Source: Dialister sp. CAG:486 (GTDB taxonomy: Bacteria > Bacillota > Negativicutes > Veillonellales > Dialisteraceae). From it: a stretch of 28,268 nt of DNA. Positions 7,761 through 14,919 of this stretch are shown one piece after another (positions within the stretch are counted from its first letter, which is position 1; each line of letters begins with the position of its first letter). Below the pieces are notes generated by a model, which was not told the origin of the DNA, ran no database searches, and saw only the letters and a list, made by a program, of their open reading frames with translations. The position numbers and the translations under genes are program-made. The stretch covers positions 1 to 28,268 of the forward strand of contig FR879512.1 of NCBI GenBank assembly GCA_000434475.1, in the 5' to 3' direction.

Positions 7761-8099
7761 ATGATGATCGAAGATATTCACTCCGCCCAAGACATGGACC
7801 GTCTCGTCGCAGAGGGGGAAGGCTATGTGCTCCTGTGGCTTTGGGCGGCCTGGTGCCGCCCTTGCCAGGTCATGGCACCTGCCGTGCAGGCACTGGAAGA
7901 GCGTTTCGCGGGAAAAATACGGGTGGCGCGCATGGAAGTCGATGAGCAGGAGGAGCTTGCGGAAGGCTTCGGTCTCGTCGGCGTGCCGACCTTTATCCTG
8001 TATAAGGACGGCGAAGAAAAAGGCCGCATCATCGGTTATCGCATGAAAGCGAAATTCTTCGAAGAAATCGAAGCGATGATGAAGGAGAATAAGGGTTAG
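7761..8099 (+). CDS. Thioredoxin-family protein with CRPC active site
   Basis: This 112-residue single-domain thioredoxin fold is a probable cytoplasmic dithiol reductant. The active site is WAAWCRPCQVMAP, so CRPC replaces the canonical CGPC. The cis-proline loop is GVPTFILY, and no signal peptide is present. Start choice: ATG 7761 (or 7764) follows AAGGAAG; a TTG at 7758 also extends the frame. The TAG stop (8097-8099) coincides with the first bases of a MITE-like element, so the present C-terminus (ending MKENKG) may have been set by that insertion. The protein is a few residues longer than typical TrxA, so the fold looks complete. Confidence 0.88.
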   Translation: MMIEDIHSAQDMDRLVAEGEGYVLLWLWAAWCRPCQVMAPAVQALEERFAGKIRVARMEVDEQEELAEGFGLVGVPTFILYKDGEEKGRIIGYRMKAKFFEEIEAMMKENKG

Positions 8100-8261
8100 G
8101 GAAACGCTGATTAAATCGCAGAGTCGAATTTCATATGGATTTTTATACATAGCTTCGTCATCATCCTCCTTAAATAGCTCGCTATTCGCGTCAGATGATT
8201 CCTCGCTCTGTATAAAAATCCAAGAATGAAATCTGACAACGATTGAATCAGTGTTTCCCTA
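8097..8261. mobile_element. 165-bp MITE-like foldback element
   Basis: The 16-bp terminal inverted repeats TAGGGAAACGCTGATT (8097-8112) and AATCAGTGTTTCCCTA (8246-8261) differ at one base. Internal arms also pair: GGATTTTTATAC (8137-8148) with its exact complement at 8210-8221. It is too short for a transposase. TA at both tips is compatible with a TA target duplication, as in IS630/Tc1-mariner-type elements, but TA may simply belong to the repeat. End fragments occur at 7686-7701 and 13579-13593. Confidence 0.75.
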
Positions 8262-8332
8262 GGAAACGGTGGCTCGCCGCCTTCGCGGCTTTCCTTGTGG
8301 AAGGCGCTGAACCCGTGAGTTCTTTTCACCGG

Positions 8333-8363
8333 ATACGCTTGAAATTTTCAAGCGTATTTTTTT
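8333..8363 (+). terminator. Intrinsic terminator
   Basis: An 11-bp stem ATACGCTTGAA / TTCAAGCGTAT (8333-8343 and 8347-8357) with a 3-base loop is followed by a run of T. It likely ends the thioredoxin transcript, reading through the MITE, and isolates it from the purine locus. Confidence 0.85.
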
Positions 8364-8397
8364 ATTTGCTTTTTTCTATGCAAACCTTGCCGCTTCA

Positions 8398-8406
8398 TGC
8401 TATAAT
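8398..8406 (+). promoter_or_regulatory. Extended -10 promoter of the purine locus
   Basis: TGC-TATAAT is an extended -10 element. No good -35 hexamer stands 17 bp upstream, which extended -10 promoters tolerate. Transcription would start near 8413, giving a leader of about 170 nt before the deaminase ATG. Confidence 0.6.
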
Positions 8407-8425
8407 GACATCATAAAATGATACG

Positions 8426-8539
8426 TGCAAAGAGACCTGTCTTTGCATGAGTGAATTTCTCGACAAGTGAAAGCTTAGCGAGCTGAAACGCCAGTATCTT
8501 TTGCGGCGGATGATTCATTCATGCGGAGGCAGGTTTTTT
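8426..8539 (+). ncRNA. Structured attenuator-like leader RNA of the deaminase gene
   Basis: Bases 8435-8456 pair with 8513-8534 over 22 consecutive base pairs, four of them G-U, and the distal arm runs straight into six T. This is an intrinsic-terminator arrangement with a roughly 56-nt internal domain. A competing hairpin (8426-8433 with 8440-8447, perfect 8 bp) uses part of the same left arm, so the two folds exclude each other. That is the geometry of a riboswitch or attenuator. I see neither purine-riboswitch nor T-box core sequences and cannot name the class. The AGGAGG site (8570-8575) lies downstream of the T tract. Confidence 0.6.
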
Positions 8540-8582
8540 GATGGTATCGATCAAAAGCTGTTTTTGCTGAGGAGGAATCATC

Positions 8583-9599
8583 ATGGCAAACGAAGTGACT
8601 ATGGAATTTGTACAGGGTATGCCGAAGGCAGAGCTGCACCTGCACATCGAAGGAAGTCTGGAACCGGAGCTGAAGCTCGCACTTGCCCAGAAGAACCATG
8701 TGGATATCGGACAGTCCACCATTGAAGAAGTCAGAAAATCTTATCAGTATGACGATCTGGCTTCCTTCCTCGCTGTGTACTATCCGGCGATGAATGTGCT
8801 TCAGACGGAAGATGATTTCTACGATCTCGCGATGGCCTATCTGAAACATGCGAAGGAAGAGAATGTCCGTCATGTAGAAATTTTCTTCGACCCGCAGGCA
8901 CACACCAGCCGCGGCATCGCATTTGAAACTTTCATCAAAGGTCTCTACCGTGCGACGGTCGATGCGCGTGCGATGAACATTGATGCTCGTCTCATCATGT
9001 GTTTCCTGCGCGACCTCTCCAGAGAGTCTGCCAGAAAGACGCTCGAAGAAGCCCTGCCGTACAAGGATATGTTCATCGGTGTCGGCCTCGACTCGGATGA
9101 GCACAACAATCCTCCGATGAAATTCTTCCCTGTCTTCGTCGAAGCGGAAAAGGCCGGACTGCGTCTCACCGCCCATGCGGATATCGACCAGAAGGACTCC
9201 ATCGAGCATATCCGTGACCTTTTGGAAGTCATCGGCGTAGAACGTATCGATCACGGCACGAACATTGTCGAAGATCCGGATCTCGTCGACTATGCCGTGA
9301 AGCATCAGATCGGCTTCACCTCCTGCCCGCTGTCGAATTCCTTCGTTCGTCCGGAAATGAAGGGGCCGGAAATCAAAGAGCTCCTCGAAAAGGGAGCGAA
9401 GATCTGCATCAATTCGGATGATCCGGCATACTTCGGCGGCTACATCAGCAAGAACTACTATGAGCTGGCCCGCCAGTTTGACCTCACCAAAGAACAGGTC
9501 GTTCAGCTTGCCAGAAATTCCTTCGAAGCCAGCTGGATCAGCGAAGAGCAGAAAGCGATCTATATCGCTGAGCTCGAAGAATACGCGAGAACGCATTAA
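8583..9599 (+). CDS. Adenosine/adenine deaminase-like amidohydrolase, catalytic Glu not conserved
   Basis: The 338-residue TIM-barrel amidohydrolase belongs to the adenosine deaminase family. The metal site is visible: His19 and His21 in ELHLHIEGSLEP, His198, and Asp279/Asp280 in INSDDP. The general-base His224 is in RIDHG, and SCPLSN is at 247-252. The family HAGE motif, whose Glu protonates the purine ring, reads HADI (198-201) here, with Asp at 200 and 202. The GSLEPEL start and overall length resemble the adenine-deaminase branch. It is preceded by a strong AGGAGG and the structured leader. The neighbours are a purine permease and an Ade-type enzyme, which supports a purine-related substrate, but the reaction cannot be assumed. 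Confidence 0.85.
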   Translation: MANEVTMEFVQGMPKAELHLHIEGSLEPELKLALAQKNHVDIGQSTIEEVRKSYQYDDLASFLAVYYPAMNVLQTEDDFYDLAMAYLKHAKEENVRHVEIFFDPQAHTSRGIAFETFIKGLYRATVDARAMNIDARLIMCFLRDLSRESARKTLEEALPYKDMFIGVGLDSDEHNNPPMKFFPVFVEAEKAGLRLTAHADIDQKDSIEHIRDLLEVIGVERIDHGTNIVEDPDLVDYAVKHQIGFTSCPLSNSFVRPEMKGPEIKELLEKGAKICINSDDPAYFGGYISKNYYELARQFDLTKEQVVQLARNSFEASWISEEQKAIYIAELEEYARTH

Positions 9600-9604
9600 A
9601 GATT

Positions 9605-9800
9605 AGCCCATGGGGACGTGCTGTCCTTTGATTGTGAATGAAGGCTTTGCTTGAATGAGGAATTAGGAGTGAGGAATTAGGAATGAAGGTGGCGGCTTCG
9701 CCGCGAGTATATATGGGGCGATGCCCGAAGGTGGTATTTAGTCACCAATCACCAGTCATTCCTAATTCCCAACACCTAATCCCCGCCCCCTAATCCCTGT
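9605..9800. repeat. Mosaic intergenic repeat block 5
   Basis: The order of modules is CTTTGATT..GAATGAA (as in block 2), GAATTAGGAGTGAGG runs, the GCGGC-TTC-GCCGC palindrome (about 9688), GGGGCGATGCCCGAAGG (about 9715-9731), then CACCAATCACCAGTCA and CCTAATCCC runs. This closely parallels block 1 at 1490-1705. Confidence 0.75.
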
Positions 9801-9837
9801 CTACCGATCCCTGCGTTTTTCATGAAAATAGATTTTT

Positions 9838-10007
9838 CTCGTATCGTCATCCCGAGCGTAGCCCTCGATCTTTCTTGCACTGTGGTAATTTGCACACATG
9901 CGCTGGCATATAGCGATGTCGTGGTGCTTCTTTTTTCCGTTGCCTCGTATGCGGTGTATACCGTTCTGCAACAAAGATTTCTCGACTTTGCTCGAAATGA
10001 CGATACG
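9838..10007. repeat. 170-bp foldback repeat element
   Basis: The ends are CTCGTATCGTCATCCCGAGC (9838) and the inverted copy of CTCGTATCGTCATTTCGAGC at about 9988-10007. Pairing continues inward with the CGA.ATCTTT boxes. The same end sequence occurs singly at 5008 and 15051. The element lies wholly inside the false N-terminal extension of the permease frame. Confidence 0.7.
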
Positions 10008-10148
10008 AGGAATGGAGATAGCCCAAGAAAATCGGCTCTGCCGATTTTGCGGCGTACCACCATTTCTCATCATGAGTTACTTGAGGCTAGCCCTCAAATC
10101 CCCAACCCACTTCCCATTACACTACCAAGAGAGGTTGATACATCCAAA

Positions 10149-11486
10149 ATGTCTGATACTACATCTCACGGTCTGCTGGACCGGCTGTTTCATCTGACCG
10201 AGAACAAGACGACGGTCAAGAGAGAATGTCTGGCCGGACTCACGACCTTTGTCTCAATGGCTTATATTTTATTTGTGAATCCCCAGATCCTGGGGGATGC
10301 CGGGATGGACGCAGGGGCGGTTTTCACGGCTACCGCACTTTCGGCGATTTTGGGATGCCTTCTCATGGGATTCCTTGCGAACTATCCGATCTCCATCGCG
10401 CCGGGGCTTGGTGACAATGCTTTCTTCACCTACTCCGTCGTCCTTGCCATGGGGATGCCATGGCAGCAGGCGATGGCAGGGGTCTTCATCGCTTCCATCC
10501 TGTTTACTGTCGTTTCCATTTTCAGGATCCGTGAGATCATCATTGATGCGATTCCGCAGGATCTGAAATATGCGATGGCAGCCGGCATCGGTATCTTCAT
10601 TTCCTTCGTCGGACTGCAGGGCGGCGGCATCGTCATTGCAGATCCGTCGTCCATCATTTCCATCGGCTCCTTCAAGGTACCGACTACCTGGCTCACTATC
10701 TTCGGTACCCTTGTGACCGCGCTCCTGATGGCGAGAAAAATCCCTGGCTCCATTTTCTATGGCATCGTCATCACCGCGCTTGCCGGCCTTGTGACAGGCG
10801 TCATCGCACCGCCAGACAGCATCATCTCCATGGCACCGTCTCTCGCACCGACCTTCGGCGTCGGCGTGACGCATATGGGAGCGATCCTGACGGATCCTAC
10901 GATGTGGGCGGTCGTCGTCATCTTCTTCCTGGTCGCTTTCTTTGATACCGCAGGCACACTCATCGGCCTCGCACAGCAGGCAGGCTTCATGCACAATGGC
11001 AAGATGCCGCGCATCGGCCGCGCACTCATGGCAGACTCTCTCTCCATGCTTGCCGGCGCTGTCATGGGGACGACCCCGACGGCAGCGTATGTCGAGGCTT
11101 CTGCCGGTATCGCGATGGGGGCGCGCACAGGTCTTACCGCTGTCGTCGTCGCGATTCTTTTCGGCGTCAGCATGATCTTCTCGCCGCTCCTTGCCGTCGT
11201 CACAGCGAATGTCACCGCTCCGGCGCTCATTGTCGTTGGTGTCCTCATGGCATCGGCACTGAAGGAGATCCGCTGGGATGAGTTCGAGATCGCGCTTCCG
11301 TCCTTCCTGATCGTCATCGGCATGCCGCTCACTTTCAATATTTCCTATGGCATCGCCTTTGGCTTCATTTTCTATCCGCTCGTCATGATCGCTGCCGGCC
11401 GCAGAAAAGAGCTGAACTGGATCATCTGGCTCATGTTCGTCCTCTTCCTCTTGCTGCTCGCGACACTGACGATGTTGAAATTCTGA
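10149..11486 (+). CDS. pbuG: AzgA/PbuG-type purine (hypoxanthine/guanine/adenine) permease
   Basis: This 445-residue integral membrane protein belongs to the AzgA-type nucleobase:cation symporters, with 12-14 hydrophobic segments. Family sequences include TTVKRECLAGLTTFVSMAYI near the N-terminus, GLGDNAFFTYSVV, FFDTAGTLIGLAQQAG, and TTPTAAYVEASAGIAMGART. The frame is open back to 9822, but those 109 codons translate an intergenic foldback repeat. The ATG at 10149 gives the usual N-terminus (MSDTTSHGLLDRLFHLTENK). A purine-rich AGAGAGG lies 14 bp upstream, which is rather far. It lies between two deaminase-like genes, implying uptake of their substrate. The exact base transported cannot be read from sequence. 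Confidence 0.9.
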   Translation: MSDTTSHGLLDRLFHLTENKTTVKRECLAGLTTFVSMAYILFVNPQILGDAGMDAGAVFTATALSAILGCLLMGFLANYPISIAPGLGDNAFFTYSVVLAMGMPWQQAMAGVFIASILFTVVSIFRIREIIIDAIPQDLKYAMAAGIGIFISFVGLQGGGIVIADPSSIISIGSFKVPTTWLTIFGTLVTALLMARKIPGSIFYGIVITALAGLVTGVIAPPDSIISMAPSLAPTFGVGVTHMGAILTDPTMWAVVVIFFLVAFFDTAGTLIGLAQQAGFMHNGKMPRIGRALMADSLSMLAGAVMGTTPTAAYVEASAGIAMGARTGLTAVVVAILFGVSMIFSPLLAVVTANVTAPALIVVGVLMASALKEIRWDEFEIALPSFLIVIGMPLTFNISYGIAFGFIFYPLVMIAAGRRKELNWIIWLMFVLFLLLLATLTMLKF

Positions 11487-11611
11487 TGAAGCTAGGCTTC
11501 TGGGCCTATGGATCTAAGGAAATGCGGAAAGCGATCAGATCCTTACTTTCGTGAACCCGTTGAACACACTGTACTTATAGAACATGTCTATTTTTTACAA
11601 AGGAGAATCAT

Positions 11612-13393
11612 ATGCTGACTAGAGAATTGCTCGCTTCCTACATTGACGCCGGCGCTGGCCGCATCAAAGCGGACATGGCGGTCATGGGCGGTACCCTGAT
11701 CAATGTCAATACCGGTGAATACTATCAGGCGGACGTTGCCATTTACAAAGGCAAGATCACCGCGGTAGAGAAGGACATTTCCGACTACATCGATGAACAT
11801 ACGAAGATCATCGATGCGAAGGGAAAGTACCTCGCTCCGGGGCTCATTGACTGCCACGTCCATGTCGAATGCAGCAAGATGAGCATGACCCGCTTCGCAG
11901 AAGCCGTCGTGCCGCATGGCACCACGAGCATCGTCAGCGGACTTGATGAATATATTTCCGTCATCGGTGTCGATGGGCTCGAGGATATTTTCAAAGAGAT
12001 CGATGCGTCCCCATTGAAGGTTTTCTGGGCACTTCCGTACAAGACGCCCTACACCATCCCGAAGTCCACCATCGCGTACAATGTCACAGCGAAAGACCAT
12101 GAGAGATATCATCAGGACTCCCGCTGCTACGGCATCTGGGAGCTCGTCCGTGAAGCCGTCATGACCAAGGATCAGGATACGCTGGATGCCATCGTCGAAG
12201 CGGAGAAGCGTCACCGTCCGATCTTCGGTTGCAGCCCGCTCGCTCGCGGCAAAGACCTCAATGAATATCTCATGAGCGGTGTCCGTGTCGATCATGAAAG
12301 CTACGATCATGAAGAATTTCTGGAAAAAGCCAGAAAAGGCATTCATACCATCATCCGTGAATCTGCCGTGACGAAATTCCTGAATGAAAATGTCCGTGCC
12401 ATCACGGAATGCTGCCCGGGCATGGCGCGTCACACCAGCTTCTGCTCCGATGACGTTCACGCACGCGGCATCCTTGCACACGGTCACATCGACCATATCG
12501 TCCGTTTGGCTATCAAGGCCGGTGTCGCACCGATGACTGCCATCCAGATGGGTACCATCAATGCGGCGGAAGCCTATCAGATCGATGACCACGTCGGCTC
12601 GATCGCGCCGGGGAAAGACGCTGACATCCTCCTCGTCGACCAGCCAGGCACATTCCAGGTCGAGACCGTCATCAGCAAAGGCCAGCTCATCACCGAAAAT
12701 GGAGAGAACCGTTTCGATTACCAGATCCCGGCGCGCCAGTCCTCCCTCACCGATACCGTAAAGCATGCGCTCCTCACTGCGGATGATTTTGCCACCCATG
12801 TGAATATCGAAGAGGGCACCGCTCTTGTCGAGACCATCCACAGCGTAGGTCCCTTCATGAGAAAGAGAAGAGATGTCGAACTGGAAGTGAAGGACGGCAT
12901 CGTATGCCCGAGTGCGGAGAAAGACGTCGCCATGGTCTCCGTCATTGAGCGCTATGGCATCCACGGCCATATGTCCAAAGGCTTCATCTCCGGATGGTCC
13001 TTCAACAAAGGCGCCATCGCGACCACGGCATCTCCGGATGACAACAACCTTGTCGTAGCCGGCGCGAGCCGCGAAGACATGGCACTTGCTGCGAATACCC
13101 TGATCGGTCAGGGCGGTGGTCAGGTCGTCGTCATCGATGGCAAGATCATCTCCTTCCTTCCGCTCCCGATCGCAGGCATCGCATCCGACCTTGCGCCGGA
13201 AGAGCTTGCGAAGAAAGAGATCGAGCTCGAGGAAGGCGCGAAGGAAATCGGCAGCAGCCTGCCTGATCCGATCTTCTACCTTTCCTTCCTTCCGATCACA
13301 GCGATCCCGGATTTGGCGATCACTGACGGCGGCTGCGTAGACTATACGAAGCTCAGATATTTCGATCCGATCCTCGAAGTGAAAGAGAACTGA
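11612..13393 (+). CDS. Ade-type adenine deaminase family protein with altered active-site motifs
   Basis: The protein has 593 residues, the normal Ade length, with an amidohydrolase domain and the Ade C-terminal domain (LPLPIAGIASD, FLPITAIPDLAITDGG). Some family motifs are kept: DCHVHVE (His82, His84, Glu86), VDHESY, FCSDDVHARGILAHGHID and GSIAPGKDADILLVD. Others that are near-invariant in Ade as I recall it are changed: DPHE is GLDE (110-113), GHCP is GCSP, and SHDSHN in the C-terminal domain is SPDDNN. Canonical adenine-to-hypoxanthine activity is therefore doubtful, and a related purine or pterin-like substrate is possible. The start follows AAAGGAG. A 125-bp gap separates it from the permease; co-transcription is likely. 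Confidence 0.85.
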   Translation: MLTRELLASYIDAGAGRIKADMAVMGGTLINVNTGEYYQADVAIYKGKITAVEKDISDYIDEHTKIIDAKGKYLAPGLIDCHVHVECSKMSMTRFAEAVVPHGTTSIVSGLDEYISVIGVDGLEDIFKEIDASPLKVFWALPYKTPYTIPKSTIAYNVTAKDHERYHQDSRCYGIWELVREAVMTKDQDTLDAIVEAEKRHRPIFGCSPLARGKDLNEYLMSGVRVDHESYDHEEFLEKARKGIHTIIRESAVTKFLNENVRAITECCPGMARHTSFCSDDVHARGILAHGHIDHIVRLAIKAGVAPMTAIQMGTINAAEAYQIDDHVGSIAPGKDADILLVDQPGTFQVETVISKGQLITENGENRFDYQIPARQSSLTDTVKHALLTADDFATHVNIEEGTALVETIHSVGPFMRKRRDVELEVKDGIVCPSAEKDVAMVSVIERYGIHGHMSKGFISGWSFNKGAIATTASPDDNNLVVAGASREDMALAANTLIGQGGGQVVVIDGKIISFLPLPIAGIASDLAPEELAKKEIELEEGAKEIGSSLPDPIFYLSFLPITAIPDLAITDGGCVDYTKLRYFDPILEVKEN

Positions 13394-13407
13394 TTTGTAT
13401 GAAAAAG

Positions 13408-13435
13408 AGCGAAGCTTAAATGGCTTCGCTTTTTT
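13408..13435 (+). terminator. Intrinsic terminator of the purine locus
   Basis: The 8-bp stem AGCGAAGC / GCTTCGCT (13408-13415 and 13423-13430) has a 7-base loop and six T, 15 bp after the stop. Bases 13436-13578 show no gene or clear repeat. Confidence 0.85.
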
Positions 13436-13578
13436 GCAATCTTAAAAAAGGAAAAGACATTATTCTGGGATTTCATTAAGAATAGACGGTGGTGCCGCCA
13501 GAAGAAGTTCAAAGATACGGCTGGACGATCTTGCGGCGTGGTGAATTCCTTCCTGTTTTCTTGCAATGTCTTGTATCC

Positions 13579-13593
13579 ATCAGTGTTTCCCTA
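13579..13593. repeat. MITE right-end remnant
   Basis: ATCAGTGTTTCCCTA is identical over 15 bases to the right end of the element at 8097-8261. No matching left end was seen nearby, so this looks like a decayed or solo end. Confidence 0.55.
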
Positions 13594-13618
13594 GAAATAA
13601 AATGTACTTGCTTTCCTC

Positions 13619-13650
13619 TTGACGCGGGTACTTTCGTTTAGTAGTATAAA
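13619..13650 (+). promoter_or_regulatory. Promoter of the M20 peptidase gene
   Basis: TTGACG (13619-13624) is followed by TAGTAT at 17-bp spacing (13642-13647) or TATAAA at 20 bp (13645-13650). The resulting leader is about 90 nt. Confidence 0.6.
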
Positions 13651-13740
13651 TTTGTTTATCCTTAAGGGTGAAAAAAAACATGCTGATACATTCTGAATAT
13701 GACCGCATCAGTATTTTCAAAATAGAAAGGCAGGACGGAA

Positions 13741-14919
13741 ATGAAAGCACCTATAGAAGAAATCAATGCATTTGTCGATCGAAACAAAGAGGAAATGCTT
13801 CTTTTCTGGGAGCAGCTTGTGAACCGACAGGCGGGCTCGAAAGAAGTGGACCGTGTGAACCGCATCATGCATTTTCTGAAGGAACATTTTGAACGAGAGG
13901 GCATCGACTGCCGCCTTGTAGACAGCAAGGGGAGTGCGGATGTGCTGGTGGCGGAGCTCAATGCAGATGTCCCCGGTGCGCCGCTTCTCCTTTCAGGGCA
14001 TTGCGACACCGTATTTCCTTCCGGCAGCTATCCGGAGGATCCCTTTCATATCGAAGACGGCTTTGCCAGAGGCCCCGGCGTACTGGATATGAAATGCGGG
14101 GTAGCACAGATCTTCTACCTTCTGGTCGCACTGAAGCACTTCGGCTATCGTGATCGTCCCGTCAAAGCCATCTTGGTCGGAGATGAAGAGACGAGCCATT
14201 ATGGCGGCATCGCAGACCAGATCCTGAAAGACGAAGCGAAGGGCGCGCTGTGCTGCTTCAATATGGAAAGCGGACGCCTCGATCACTGCATGACCGTAGG
14301 CCGTAAGGGCTGCCTTGACTGCCACATCACGGTGCGCGGCGTCGCTGCACATGCGGGAAATGACTACGCAAAAGGCAGAAACGCCATCGTCGAGATGGCC
14401 AAGAAGCTGCCGCTCCTTCAGGCACTTACAATCTATGAGGAAGGTCTCACGGTCAGCGTAGGGACTATCAAGGGCGGCACCGTTTCGAATGCGGTCCCTG
14501 ACTACTGCTATGCCGAGCTCGATGTGCGCTACAAGAAACAGAAGCATATGGACTATGTGAAGGAAAAGATGCGGGAGATCTGCGATAAAACCTTCATCGA
14601 AGGCACTACAACAAAGATCGAATTTGTCGCGCCCATGCCTCCTTTCGAGGAAACTAAAGCCAATCATCAGCTTCTCTCTCATATCAATCGCGTCGCGAAA
14701 GACTGCGGCTATGAGCCCTTTGGCGCGATCTATGTCGGTGGCGGTTCGGATGCCTCCTATATCTCCAGTATGGGCGTGCCCACCGTCTGCTCCATGAGCG
14801 CAGAAGGCAGCGGCGCGCATACCATGGAAGAAAAAGCCTCCGTCGAGAGCTTCTATTCCCGCTGGATCATTGCCCTCGCATCCATCATGGAAATCGATCA
14901 GTATGCGGAAAATCAGTGA
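13741..14919 (+). CDS. M20-family metallopeptidase (carboxypeptidase G2-like)
   Basis: This 392-residue di-zinc peptidase of the CPG2/ArgE/DapE superfamily has no signal peptide, so it is cytoplasmic. Visible ligands and catalytic residues are His87 and Asp89 in GHCDTVF, bridging Asp116 in GVLDMK, the Glu149-Glu150 pair in GDEE, Glu176 in NMESG and His360 in SGAHT. The dimerisation domain begins near GCLDCHITVRGVAAHAG. The family hydrolyses C-terminal amino acids, dipeptides or N-acyl amino acids. The following gene is a YfcC-type carrier, so it may process an imported substrate. The start follows a purine-rich AAAGGCAGGACGG. Confidence 0.9.
   Translation: MKAPIEEINAFVDRNKEEMLLFWEQLVNRQAGSKEVDRVNRIMHFLKEHFEREGIDCRLVDSKGSADVLVAELNADVPGAPLLLSGHCDTVFPSGSYPEDPFHIEDGFARGPGVLDMKCGVAQIFYLLVALKHFGYRDRPVKAILVGDEETSHYGGIADQILKDEAKGALCCFNMESGRLDHCMTVGRKGCLDCHITVRGVAAHAGNDYAKGRNAIVEMAKKLPLLQALTIYEEGLTVSVGTIKGGTVSNAVPDYCYAELDVRYKKQKHMDYVKEKMREICDKTFIEGTTTKIEFVAPMPPFEETKANHQLLSHINRVAKDCGYEPFGAIYVGGGSDASYISSMGVPTVCSMSAEGSGAHTMEEKASVESFYSRWIIALASIMEIDQYAENQ

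Noticed and set aside
8413..8582. T-box or purine riboswitch for the deaminase leader
   Set aside because: The T-box AGGGUGGNACC box and the purine-riboswitch loop and junction sequences are absent. Only the generic terminator/antiterminator geometry is supported.
8475..9596. Long minus-strand frame of 373 codons opposite the deaminase-like gene
   Set aside because: An antisense shadow: the plus strand encodes a recognisable family with intact motifs, and the shadow has no promoter or SD.
11588..12970. Minus-strand frame of 460 codons opposite the Ade-type gene, and a similar one at 15250-16674
   Set aside because: Codon-bias shadows of GC-rich genes; their translations are Asp/Arg/Gly-rich without recognisable folds.
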